DNA of 64,000 nt. It comes from Maribacter sp. MMG018 (GTDB lineage: Bacteria; Bacteroidota; Bacteroidia; Flavobacteriales; Flavobacteriaceae). Shown here one piece after another: positions 17,680 through 25,959 of this stretch. The DNA lies in NCBI RefSeq assembly GCF_018100785.1, contig NZ_JAGJEC010000001.1, positions 1,240,001 to 1,304,000 on the forward strand, read 5' to 3'. The notes under the pieces are model-generated. The model did no database searches. It was given only the letters and a program-made list of their open reading frames with translations, and was not told where the DNA came from. Position 1 is the stretch's first letter. Every line of letters starts with the position of its first letter. The translations under genes were made by a program, and so were the position numbers.

Positions 17680-17967
17680 ATTATTTTGGGTTGCTATTGT
17701 TAGTAAGATTGCGGTATTCGAAAAAGGTTTAATAGTAATGATGCGGTTAGATGTGCCCTGTTTGTTTGTGGGTAGGCTCATTTTACAATTAGGGAGTTCT
17801 TGTTGTTTTAACGACGGCTTCATTTAACCAGCTCTTTGATAGTTGGTTTTATAGCACGCAATGCCCTATACATACAAAGATTGTTGCTATGAACTATATG
17901 TATTTTTTATACTATCGTTAAAGGGCAATTAAAAGAGTGATGGTTTTTACGTAGGTTTTGTGGCATC

Positions 17968-18003
17968 AAAAAAGAACCCGACCTTCAGGTGAAGGTCGGG
18001 TTC
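17968..18003 (-). terminator. intrinsic terminator of the TonB receptor operon
   Basis: A 13-bp stem GAACCCGACCTTC/GAAGGTCGGGTTC with a four-base loop, followed on the minus strand by a T tract. It is one of the strongest stems in the window and lies 34 bp past the receptor stop. Confidence 0.9.
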
Positions 18004-18014
18004 GATCAAAAATA

Positions 18015-18029
18015 AACTAACTCAAACTA
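18015..18029 (-). repeat. pre-terminator motif TAGTTTGAGTTAGTT, copy 1
   Basis: A fifteen-base sequence on the minus strand between the receptor stop codon and its terminator. It is identical to 34211-34225, which also lies immediately before a terminator stem. Role unknown. Confidence 0.5.
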
Positions 18030-18037
18030 CTTTTTCA

Positions 18038-21000
18038 CTAGAACTGAAATGCAAGTTTTGTAAATATTCTAGTACCATCTAAACCAAATTGAGTGGTTTG
18101 CCATGGGTATTTGAACCTGCCCACAAAATCAAGGTTTCTGTCGTTGGGCACGCCGCCATTTGAACTGTATGCGTCAGCAAAGGTATCGGGGTATACATTG
18201 AATAAGTTATTGGCACCTAATGTAAATTTGATCTTGTCCGTAAAGCCATAACTAAAACTTAAATCGGTCAACCATTTTCCGCCGTAAGTAGCATCATCGT
18301 CCGGGTTGCTCGGGTGTTTGTAGGTGACCTTACCATAATTTAGGAAAGTTAAATTAGTGGAAAATTTTCCTAGGGTATAGGTTCCTGTTGCTACGATTTT
18401 TTGTCGGGGCCTCCAAGTTTCCATTCTAGAAACATCCTCTCTTGAAAAGATATTATCTTCAAGTCCGTTTTGTGTTATAAACTGAGGAAAATTGGTTCCG
18501 GTTACCTCTGTTTTATTAAAGTTGGCACCGATACTACCATTTAACATACCCTTGCCAAGTTCTATATTGTCATATGTCAATACAATATCCAAACCAGTGG
18601 TCTTAGTATCAACTGCATTTAAGAAGAAACCTATTCTGCCTACGTTTGCATTTGCCAAAGTCTGGTCTACCGGATTGTTAGGGTCCCCGGTTGGGCCTAC
18701 TTGGCCCGAAAGAACAATACGGTCATCTACCTCTATTTGATACGCATCAACGGTAAGACCTAATTTTTTGTTTATACGCCAGGTAATTCCACCACCCAGA
18801 TTAAAGGAAGTCTCGGCCGTTAATCTAGGAATTCCCAAAGCCCTTAATGCAGGGTCTGCGTTATTGATGAAACCGTTTTGCTGTATACCGTCCTCGGTTA
18901 ATGTTGTAGTCAATGAAGTATAAAATACTTGATGCAAGGAAGGAGCCCTAAATCCGTTACTGACCGAAGCACGGAAAGAAAGCTTATCATTGGCCGTTTT
19001 TAACCTAGTGTTTAATTTCCAACTTACGTTATCGCCAAAATCACTATAGCTTTCGTAACGTAATGCTCCACCTATCAAGAAAGTCTTGGAGATGTCAGCG
19101 GTTACATCGGTATAGACCCCTATATTATTTCTGTAATCGTTAGAAACGTTCTCTGGTTTAAAACCTCCAAAAGATTCTGAACCCGTTCTGTCGCCAACGG
19201 CATCTGGTGACTCCCCGTCACCGTACGAAGCAAATTCCCCTTCTTCGGTCACAAAACGTTCTGTTCTGTGTTCCGCACCAAAGGCAACGGTTACGGCTTT
19301 GTCGTTATTACCTTCGAATACCCGTACAATGTCCAAATTGTTTACAACATGGCTAAACTGATGTGCGCCATTGTAAAAATCACTGGGGCTACCTCCTGCA
19401 AAAGACTGGTTAAAAGAGTTTGTTATATAATAATCTATACGGTTTTGACCCATTGTAGAACTTAAGTCAACATCCCAATTGTTATAGGTGGTCTTTAAAC
19501 CGACAGCTAATGTGTAGTCTCTAATTTGTGGCGACATTTCTGCCAAAAAGAATTCTTGATCTGGGTAAATTGCCTCAAAACCCGCTACCCAATAGGGTAC
19601 ACGTGCAAATTGTGGAGCAGAACCGTTACGGTTGGCCAAGGTACCAAAAGAATATAGCTCGGTATTGCTTTCCTCATCTAAAGTAAAGCCTGCGTTATAC
19701 GAAAAATTGGTGATGGTCATGTCAGGTAATCCTACCTGAAAACCGGCACTTGGGTTTCTCTGTAAAAACCCGGCCAGGTCATCTGTGTCATAAGCATCGG
19801 GGTTAGATGCATCGGGGGCCGGAACTCCCCAGTAACCTGCCTCGTCTTCTAAACTGGTAATTTCTCCTGCTCGCTGTGATCTTTTTTGGTCAAAATAATT
19901 GAAAGTGAAATTTGCATATCCCTTTTCCGATTGTACACCGGCACCGGCCTCTATTTGTAATTGCTCACCATCCCCTTCGGTAGTTGTGCTATAACTGGTA
20001 TTTAAAAATGGTTTGGAACTCTTTTTCATAACCAGGTTGATCACACCTGCAACGGCGTCCGAGCCATATTGTGCGGCCGCACCATCTCTTAACACTTCTA
20101 CACTGGATAGGGCAGCGGAAGGAATTGCCTTCATGTCTACACCTACCTCACCACGACCGGGCGTAACATAACTGTAAACCAGGGCGCTGGCATTTTTTCT
20201 CTTACCATTGACCAAAACCAAGGTTCTACTGGGCAATAGCCCTCGTAAATCTGCAGGACTGAAATGAGCGGCAGCATCGGAGATAGGTTGTTGGGTAGAA
20301 TTATAAGATGGTACCTTGAACATAAGCTGTTGGTCTAAAACACCTTTACCGGTAGCTGCCAATTCGGCAATTTTAAGATTGTCTACAGGTACGGGAGAGT
20401 CAAAAGATGTTCTTGGCTTTCCCCTACTACCTACTACCACTACGTCATCTAATTGCGCGGCCGCCTCTTTTAAAACGACCTCAACGGTAGTTTTTCCGTT
20501 TACGGGTACATCTGTGGTTTGAAATCCAATGTAAGATACGGTCAGTACCGCATTATCGTCCGTTACGCTAATGGTAAAGTTACCGTCAAAATCTGTGGTG
20601 GTTCCGTTGGTGGTTCCCTTTTCAAGAACACTTGCCCCACCTAGCGGATTTCCGTCCACGTCCTTTATAGTTCCTTTTATTTCTCTTTCTTGGGGTGTGT
20701 TTATTGCCGACACTCTTTTGGTCAGGACTATTTGATTTTCATTGATTCTAAAATCAAAACCAGTTTTTTTCGATAGTCGTTCCAAAACCTCCCGAATAGT
20801 TTCTCTTTGGGCCTTGAGTGACGTTTTTTGGTTGTCATCTATCTCTTTTACGCTATAGAAGAAACGATACCCTGTTTGAGATTTTATTTCCTTTAAAATT
20901 CGTTTTAGAGGAACATCGTTGTAATCAAAATCCATTTTCTTTTGTGACATAACGGAGTTTGCCGACAATTGAAACAGCATAAAAGAGGCCATAAGAAAAC

Positions 21001-21073
21001 AGATTTTCATCTTAAAATTCAATTTTTTGCCACGCTCTATTTGCAGAACGTCGCCCTCATCACATTTTTTCAT
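18038..21073 (-). CDS. TonB-dependent receptor with STN and carboxypeptidase-regulatory domains
   Basis: 1011 residues. A signal helix (MKICFLMASFMLFQLSANSVMSQ) follows a charged 21-residue leader, as is usual for FecR-controlled receptors. The STN secretin/TonB N-terminal domain (about 48-125) follows, then a carboxypeptidase-D regulatory-like domain (about 138-215). The plug has VVVGSRGKPRTSFDSPVPV and SSVEVLRDGAAAQYGSDAVAGVIN. The beta barrel ends in TKLAFQF. It imports a siderophore, cofactor or oligomer across the outer membrane using TonB energy; the substrate is not clear. The FecR anti-sigma gene lies 83 bp upstream on the same strand. The STN domain would signal to FecR. Confidence 0.93.
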   Translation of the reverse strand: MKKCDEGDVLQIERGKKLNFKMKICFLMASFMLFQLSANSVMSQKKMDFDYNDVPLKRILKEIKSQTGYRFFYSVKEIDDNQKTSLKAQRETIREVLERLSKKTGFDFRINENQIVLTKRVSAINTPQEREIKGTIKDVDGNPLGGASVLEKGTTNGTTTDFDGNFTISVTDDNAVLTVSYIGFQTTDVPVNGKTTVEVVLKEAAAQLDDVVVVGSRGKPRTSFDSPVPVDNLKIAELAATGKGVLDQQLMFKVPSYNSTQQPISDAAAHFSPADLRGLLPSRTLVLVNGKRKNASALVYSYVTPGRGEVGVDMKAIPSAALSSVEVLRDGAAAQYGSDAVAGVINLVMKKSSKPFLNTSYSTTTEGDGEQLQIEAGAGVQSEKGYANFTFNYFDQKRSQRAGEITSLEDEAGYWGVPAPDASNPDAYDTDDLAGFLQRNPSAGFQVGLPDMTITNFSYNAGFTLDEESNTELYSFGTLANRNGSAPQFARVPYWVAGFEAIYPDQEFFLAEMSPQIRDYTLAVGLKTTYNNWDVDLSSTMGQNRIDYYITNSFNQSFAGGSPSDFYNGAHQFSHVVNNLDIVRVFEGNNDKAVTVAFGAEHRTERFVTEEGEFASYGDGESPDAVGDRTGSESFGGFKPENVSNDYRNNIGVYTDVTADISKTFLIGGALRYESYSDFGDNVSWKLNTRLKTANDKLSFRASVSNGFRAPSLHQVFYTSLTTTLTEDGIQQNGFINNADPALRALGIPRLTAETSFNLGGGITWRINKKLGLTVDAYQIEVDDRIVLSGQVGPTGDPNNPVDQTLANANVGRIGFFLNAVDTKTTGLDIVLTYDNIELGKGMLNGSIGANFNKTEVTGTNFPQFITQNGLEDNIFSREDVSRMETWRPRQKIVATGTYTLGKFSTNLTFLNYGKVTYKHPSNPDDDATYGGKWLTDLSFSYGFTDKIKFTLGANNLFNVYPDTFADAYSSNGGVPNDRNLDFVGRFKYPWQTTQFGLDGTRIFTKLAFQF

Positions 21074-21122
21074 AATTTTGGGTGTCTTTGATTGTTAGTA
21101 AATAATTTATTAATGGTCGATT

Positions 21123-21153
21123 AGTAAAGGGGGAGTGCTCCAACACTTCCCTT
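21123..21153. other. stem-loop between fecR-type gene and receptor
   Basis: AAAGGGG(G)AGTG pairs with CACTTCCCTTT, one bulged base, with a T tract on the plus strand only. In the minus-strand transcript it lies just after the anti-sigma stop and could act as a partial attenuator or processing site that separates regulator from receptor levels. Confidence 0.4.
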
Positions 21154-21156
21154 TTT

Positions 21157-22326
21157 TTATTGGGTTATGGTAATTACATTTTGTTCAATTTTATATTTGA
21201 AAGGTGTACTTAGTGAAATCGTCTTTAAAATCGATTCTATGCCTTCGTTATCAAATTCGCCTTTATAAGTTTCTTCGTTTAAGCTGTCCAATTTGTTTAT
21301 GAACTTTACATGATGCCTTCGTTCGAGCTTGGCCAAGATTTCAGAAAAAGTTAAGTTATCTATCACTAGCTTGTTTTGCATCCAAGCGGTATAAATACTG
21401 GTATCTACTTTTGACTTGCTAAAGTTGTTTCCGAACTTATCGTACCTGGCCTGAAAACTAGGTGTCAATAGCATGGCGTTTTCAGGAGTCCTGGTTTCGT
21501 ATACACTTACCGAACCTTCTACTAAAGTGGTGGCGATTAAATTATCGGTCTCGTAGGATGATATATTAAACTTAGTACCAAGAACTTTAATGTCTACTTC
21601 TTGCGTGTTTACTATAAAAGGTTGTTCCTTGTTTTTGGCAACCTCAAAAAAGGCCTCTCCTTCCAGATAAACAATTCTTTCTTTATCTGAACTGATGAAC
21701 TTTTGCGGAAACCGCAGTTTGGAACCAGCATTTAACCAGACCAGGGTGCCATCCGATAACTTTAGTTTAAAAGTATGGCCATAGGGGATGTAGATCTCGT
21801 TAAAAACGGTCTCGGTCTCCGTTAGTTTTTCCGTTTCGTTAAAAACAAGGGAATTACCTCCTTGGTTGGCAATGATGTTTCCTTTCGTATCGGTAACCAC
21901 TTCGTTACTTTCAGAATTCAATATTTTGGTTGTTCCATCGGCCAGTTTAATTACAATTTCATTTCCCCTTGTCACTTTTGCGTCCTTGTCGGTAACGGTA
22001 ATCGAAGGTTCAAAAACATCGTTTATAAGCTCTTGTTTTACTAAAATGCCAATGGCCAGTAAAATGACGATAACCGCAGCATACTTGAATACCGTGCGGA
22101 AGAGGTTAGAGGGCTGCTTTTTAGATTTTATCGTATTTAAGAATTTTTGATAAGCTAAATCGGAATCAAAGCTGTGTGATATTTCACGACCCGATTCTTT
22201 GATGCGGTTTTTAAAAAGGACCATATTGGCATCATCTTCCAATACCCACTTTTTCAAAACCTCTCTCTCTTTTGAAGAAATTGTTCTATTTATAAACTTA
22301 TCTATCAGTAAATGATGTTTGATCAT
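21157..22326 (-). CDS. FecR-family anti-sigma factor
   Basis: 389 residues. A cytoplasmic N-terminal region (about 1-85) contains EREVLKKWV, and a single transmembrane helix follows near 86-103 (AAVIVILLAIGILV). The FecR domain is about 180-285 (YIPYGHTFKLKLSDGTLVWLNAGSKLRFP, LEGEAFFEVAK, GTKFNISSY). The C-terminal DUF4974 domain is about 318-389 and should contact the receptor STN domain. It holds the ECF sigma factor at the membrane until the receptor is occupied. The sigma gene is divergent, not upstream on the same strand as in the usual order. Confidence 0.93.
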   Translation of the reverse strand: MIKHHLLIDKFINRTISSKEREVLKKWVLEDDANMVLFKNRIKESGREISHSFDSDLAYQKFLNTIKSKKQPSNLFRTVFKYAAVIVILLAIGILVKQELINDVFEPSITVTDKDAKVTRGNEIVIKLADGTTKILNSESNEVVTDTKGNIIANQGGNSLVFNETEKLTETETVFNEIYIPYGHTFKLKLSDGTLVWLNAGSKLRFPQKFISSDKERIVYLEGEAFFEVAKNKEQPFIVNTQEVDIKVLGTKFNISSYETDNLIATTLVEGSVSVYETRTPENAMLLTPSFQARYDKFGNNFSKSKVDTSIYTAWMQNKLVIDNLTFSEILAKLERRHHVKFINKLDSLNEETYKGEFDNEGIESILKTISLSTPFKYKIEQNVITITQ

Positions 22327-22418
22327 TCGATATCCTTTTTAACATAAAGATGCAGTAATCTTAAAAAACCCCTATGCGTTTTTAATTTTTTTTATATTTA
22401 ACCTATATTCTGTTCAGA

Positions 22419-22952
22419 ATGAACGAACAAAAATTAATTGAGAGACTTCGAAAAGGTAATGCCAGGGCATATCAATATATATTTTCGGAATATTATGATT
22501 GGCTTTGTAACTATATCTATAACCTTTGTAATGATCGTTCTTTGTCCGAAGATATTGTACAAGATGCCTTGGTTGGTTTTTGGGAAAAACGACAACAGGT
22601 TATTATCACTACATCTTTAAAAAATTACCTTTTTAGAACTTGCCATAACCAGTTTCTACAACATATCAGAAATAAAAAGATTTTATACGATACTTTGGAT
22701 AAAATTAGATGGGATGTTATTTCGGAGGTAACTTTAGAAGATGATATCTACAACTTTAAACTGGACAAACTGAATAAACTTATAGATCAATTGCCACCAA
22801 GGTGCAAGGAAATATTTATTCAGAACAAATTGGAAAAAAAGAAGTATAAGGAAATAGCCATTGATATGGGAATATCTATTAAGACAGTGGAAAATCAAAT
22901 GTCAAAAGCACTCCACTTTTTAAGGGCCAATGCCACTTCGTTTATGTTATAG
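22419..22952 (+). CDS. ECF-type RNA polymerase sigma-70 factor
   Basis: 177 residues, typical of the Bacteroidota FecI-like family. Region 2 is about 15-85 (YQYIFSEYYDWLCNYIYNL, SEDIVQDALVGFWEKR, LKNYLFRTCHNQ). Region 4 is about 120-175 (LPPRCKEIFIQNKLEKKKYKEIAIDMGISIKTVENQMSKA). It should direct transcription of the TonB receptor set. It is divergent from the FecR gene with 92 bp between, so both can be read from one control region. The intergenic region has TATATTTA, a near match to a normal -7 element. Confidence 0.93.
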   Translation: MNEQKLIERLRKGNARAYQYIFSEYYDWLCNYIYNLCNDRSLSEDIVQDALVGFWEKRQQVIITTSLKNYLFRTCHNQFLQHIRNKKILYDTLDKIRWDVISEVTLEDDIYNFKLDKLNKLIDQLPPRCKEIFIQNKLEKKKYKEIAIDMGISIKTVENQMSKALHFLRANATSFML

Positions 22953-23101
22953 ATATTATAGAATATTTGCTTTCGCAGTTTGCTGGTTTGTCATAGTTCA
23001 AATTCGTTTGCTTGTCTATGATGAATCGGCGGAATGCCCTTTGTAGAAGACATCGTGGGAGGTGGAATAAATGATATATACGTAGAAGTTTTCCATAAAC
23101 T

Positions 23102-23131
23102 AAAAAAGCCTCCGATTTCTCGAAGGCTTCT
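23102..23131 (-). terminator. terminator of tRNA-Asp
   Basis: The minus-strand stem AGCCTTCGA/TCGGAGGCT has one G-U pair and a four-base loop and is followed by T6. It begins three bases after the tRNA 3' end. Confidence 0.85.
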
Positions 23132-23133
23132 TG

Positions 23134-23207
23134 CGGTCTGGACGGGACTCGAACCCGCGACCCCCTGCGTGACAGGCAGGTATTCTAACCAACTGAACTA
23201 CCAGACC
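23134..23207 (-). tRNA. tRNA-Asp (GUC)
   Basis: 74 nt. The acceptor stem GGTCTGG/CCAGACC is perfect, with discriminator G. The D arm contains AGTTCAGTTGGTTAGAAT, and the anticodon stem CCTGC/GCAGG encloses CTGTCAC with anticodon GTC. The T arm is GCGGG-TTCGAGT-CCCGT. CCA is not encoded. It has its own promoter and terminator. Confidence 0.97.
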
Positions 23208-23224
23208 GTGGCGTTTAGCGAGTG

Positions 23225-23255
23225 CAAATATACATCGCTTATTCAATTGCGCAAA
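23225..23255 (-). promoter_or_regulatory. promoter of tRNA-Asp
   Basis: On the minus strand TTTG (23255-23252), 19 bp, then TATATTTG (23232-23225). This is an exact Bacteroidetes sigma-A type promoter, with the -7 element 17 bp upstream of the mature 5' end. Confidence 0.85.
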
Positions 23256-23279
23256 CATTTTCTTTTAATTTTTTTTCAA

Positions 23280-24209
23280 TTATAGAAAATTGTTCCGTTC
23301 TACCAGAAAAGTATTCAATACGGTAGAAAAGTCACTTTTTACATCAATATCAATATATTTTATGCGGTATTGGGCACATTTCAGCTTTATATCATTGAAA
23401 TATTGCGTAATACGCTGCTCATAGGCCTCTTTAATATTATCCGCGTATAAATCTAGATATTCACCTGTTTCAACATCTAAAAAGCGTTTGGGCGTATTGT
23501 CAAAATTAAAATGTAGCTCGTGCTCCTTGTCCATTAAATGGAACAAGACAACCTCGTGCTTGTTATATTTTAAATGCCTAAGGGCCTCAAATAGTTCCGC
23601 ATCTTCTTTTTCTGTTTGAAACATGTCAGTAAACAAAAAGATAAGGCTTCTTCTTTTTATCTTTTCCGCTATCTGGTGTAGATAGGTATAGGTCTTGGTT
23701 TCTTTAGCGGGCTCTTTTGAGGTGCCTATTTTGCTAAGTTGTGCCAAGAGCATCTGAAAGTGGCGTTCACTGCCTTTTTCGGGCGCATAAAAATTGTAGT
23801 GGTCCGAGTAAACACTTAGGCCAACGGCATCTCGCTGTTTCTTAAGTACGTTCATTAGGGCGGCAATGGCCAAAATACCAAACCCTATTTTGTTGAGGTT
23901 GCCAATTTGTAGTTCGTTTACCTTGGGGTAGTACATGGAGGCGGAGTTGTCCAAGATCATGTGGCACCTTAAATTGGTCTCTTCTTCGTACCTCTTGGTG
24001 TAGAGCTTATCGGTCTTGGCAAAAAGCTTCCAGTCTATGTGTTTGGTGCTCTCCCCGTTATTATAGATCTTATGTTCGGCAAATTCCGCAGAAAAGCCAT
24101 GAAACGGACTCTTGTGAATGCCGCTGATAAAACCTTCTACTACCTGGTTGGCCAAAAGCTCCAGGTTGGGGAAGAGTGCTGCCTTATTTAATTCTGATTG
24201 TAGGTTCAC
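23280..24209 (-). CDS. DUF58 domain protein
   Basis: 309 residues with no signal peptide. The DUF58 signature GESTKHIDWKLFAKTDKLYTKRY lies near residues 52-74. A VWA-like fold follows, whose MIDAS-type DxSxS appears as LDNSASM. Such proteins are encoded next to MoxR ATPases and Bat proteins, but no MoxR gene is in this window. The start is GTG at 24209; no ATG lies near, and a terminator just upstream makes a longer form unlikely. Chaperone-like assembly roles are proposed for the family. Confidence 0.85.
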   Translation of the reverse strand: MNLQSELNKAALFPNLELLANQVVEGFISGIHKSPFHGFSAEFAEHKIYNNGESTKHIDWKLFAKTDKLYTKRYEEETNLRCHMILDNSASMYYPKVNELQIGNLNKIGFGILAIAALMNVLKKQRDAVGLSVYSDHYNFYAPEKGSERHFQMLLAQLSKIGTSKEPAKETKTYTYLHQIAEKIKRRSLIFLFTDMFQTEKEDAELFEALRHLKYNKHEVVLFHLMDKEHELHFNFDNTPKRFLDVETGEYLDLYADNIKEAYEQRITQYFNDIKLKCAQYRIKYIDIDVKSDFSTVLNTFLVERNNFL

Positions 24210-24224
24210 AGCAATAAAGATAAA

Positions 24225-24254
24225 ATAAAAAAGGCCTGACTTCTGCCAGACCTT
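24225..24254 (-). terminator. terminator of trxA
   Basis: The minus-strand stem AAGGTCTGGC/GTCAGGCCTT (with G-U pairs) and a four-base loop is followed by T6, 26 bp past the thioredoxin stop. Confidence 0.82.
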
Positions 24255-24279
24255 TCTAATAATATATTAAATTTTAACC

Positions 24280-24597
24280 TTATAGAAGTGCATCTATAGC
24301 GTCTGTGTACACTTTTTTAGGAGAAACACCTACTTGTCTGCTGGCTATCTCGCCATCTTTAAATACCAATACGGTAGGTATATTTCTTACACCGTACTTA
24401 GCGGCAAATTCTTGATTGGCATCTACATCGACTTTACCTACAACGGCTTTGCCTTCGTATTCGTTACTAACTTCGTCAATGATAGGGCCAACCATTCTAC
24501 AAGGTCCGCACCAAGCGGCCCAAAAATCCACTACTACAGGTTTATCACTTTTTAAAACTACTTCGTCAAAAGTAGCATCTGTTATTTCTAATGCCAT
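24280..24597 (-). CDS. trxA: thioredoxin
   Basis: 105 residues, the standard size. The active site is WCGPC in FWAAWCGPCRMVGP near residues 28-41, with the cis-proline in NIPTVLVF and a C-terminal glycine segment. It is a cytoplasmic dithiol reductant for many enzymes. A terminator follows and the multihaem cytochrome gene lies upstream on the same strand, 97 bp away. A minus-strand TAAATTTG at 24628-24621 may be its -7 element, so it probably has its own promoter. Confidence 0.96.
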   Translation of the reverse strand: MALEITDATFDEVVLKSDKPVVVDFWAAWCGPCRMVGPIIDEVSNEYEGKAVVGKVDVDANQEFAAKYGVRNIPTVLVFKDGEIASRQVGVSPKKVYTDAIDALL

Positions 24598-24694
24598 GAT
24601 TATTGCTTTTAATGATTATGCAAATTTAGTCAAATATTATACAGTTTCCTTACAGGGCAAGTATTCGTTTTCGTTATGGCCCTATTGTTTTCTT

Positions 24695-25927
24695 CTATTC
24701 CTTGTTTTTTGGGGGTTCGCTTTCTTCCTTATAAATTGCTATATAGTGTGTTCGTACGCCAACGGGTACGGTATTTTCTTCTTTGGATAGCTGTACCTGC
24801 ATGGCCTGTGAGGGTATTACGGGCATGTGACATTGTATACAGTTGTTGTTTTTTTTGCCCATATTGTTGTCAGGTATGCTGCATTCGACCGTAGTTTTGC
24901 TATGGCATTGCATGCATTTGGCATTAAAATAAGCGTGGTCGCCCCGTTGATTTTTATGTGGATCATGACAGGTGATACAATCCAACGAGGTAGACTCTGT
25001 AAAACATTTGCTGCTCGTGAGCAGGCCATATTGGTTTCCGTGAACATCTAGCTTGCTGTTGGGTCGGAGCGAATGATAATTTTTCGAGAAATTAGAAAGG
25101 GTATCTCCGGGTAAAAATTTAAAAGGGTTTTTAATCTGATTGTTTCTGAGTCCCGAATGGCAAGATGCGCAGAGATCTAACCTTTGCTGTCGAGATAGGG
25201 AAGCCATTTGTACCATAGAGGTATCGCGCAATTGTGGGTGGTTTCTTTTGTTTACAACATGTTGTTGGCCGGGCCCATGACATCTTTCGCAGTCTATACC
25301 CATGACCATTTTGGTAATGTCGTACTTGTTGGATACATCGGTGGGCCCCAAATTTTTGGCAAAGGTAACATGGCATTTAAGGCACTGGTCGTTAACGGCA
25401 CGTAAAGGATTTAACCTATTGGTGTAATTGGGGCTGTTTATCCAAGAATTGGAGGGCACGTAGTAAGAGGCCTGTAATTGATAGAGTCCGTCTGGCTGTT
25501 GACTTAAGTATGATTGCCCCTTAGACCCTGAACCTATGATGATATCCATACTCCAATCAAACTCTCTATGGTCGCCATATTTTAATTTAGCATGTTGAAA
25601 AGGAGTACCGTTCTTGATAGTCATTAGCAAATTCGCATCTAAGAGCGATAGAGTGTTTTCGCCTTCTTCAAAACTGGCCTTTACCTTATCTAAGGTAGCG
25701 TAGGCAGAGGTGTTAAAGTGTGGGGTAAGAATATGTGATTCGTATACTTGTTGATGGCATTCCATACAAGTGGTGGATCCCACATAGCCGTTACCGTTAA
25801 AGTGATAGGCGATTACTTCGGGGTCTAAATAATCTACCTCTGGTCCCGAAAAATGGCGGTACAGTTTTAAGGTCACAAAAGCCGCTATCAGTAATGCGGA
25901 TAGTACATAGATCGATTTTCTTTTCAA
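24695..25927 (-). CDS. seven-haem c-type cytochrome
   Basis: 410 residues. An N-terminal membrane anchor (IYVLSALLIAAFVTLKL) is followed by seven CxxCH haem motifs: CMECH (54-58), CLKCH, CERCH, CASCH, CITCH, CMQCH and CIQCH. Extra histidines between them could be distal ligands. The layout resembles periplasmic multihaem reductases or electron shuttles of the cytochrome c554/OTR type, but the substrate cannot be named. The start is TTG at 25927: no ATG is available between it and the in-frame stop upstream. It follows dnaE by 32 bp. Confidence 0.85.
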   Translation of the reverse strand: MKRKSIYVLSALLIAAFVTLKLYRHFSGPEVDYLDPEVIAYHFNGNGYVGSTTCMECHQQVYESHILTPHFNTSAYATLDKVKASFEEGENTLSLLDANLLMTIKNGTPFQHAKLKYGDHREFDWSMDIIIGSGSKGQSYLSQQPDGLYQLQASYYVPSNSWINSPNYTNRLNPLRAVNDQCLKCHVTFAKNLGPTDVSNKYDITKMVMGIDCERCHGPGQQHVVNKRNHPQLRDTSMVQMASLSRQQRLDLCASCHSGLRNNQIKNPFKFLPGDTLSNFSKNYHSLRPNSKLDVHGNQYGLLTSSKCFTESTSLDCITCHDPHKNQRGDHAYFNAKCMQCHSKTTVECSIPDNNMGKKNNNCIQCHMPVIPSQAMQVQLSKEENTVPVGVRTHYIAIYKEESEPPKNKE

Positions 25928-25959
25928 TTTCTGCGATTCATTTGTGACCGTAATGTTTT

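Larger units (their letters stand above)
17680..18037. other. intergenic region, terminator only
   Basis: 358 bp between two minus-strand genes. Apart from the strong stem-loop at 17974-18003 and the pre-terminator motif at 18015-18029, I see no gene, repeat or convincing promoter. Confidence 0.4.

Noticed and set aside
23034-23285. 83-codon plus-strand open frame
   Set aside because: It is the antisense of tRNA-Asp (its middle part reads TGLEPATPCVTGRYSNQLNY), a known false gene pattern.
24598-24694. Full promoter for trxA
   Set aside because: Only the -7 TAAATTTG on the minus strand is present; the nearest TTG is about 29 bp away, so I do not call a complete promoter.
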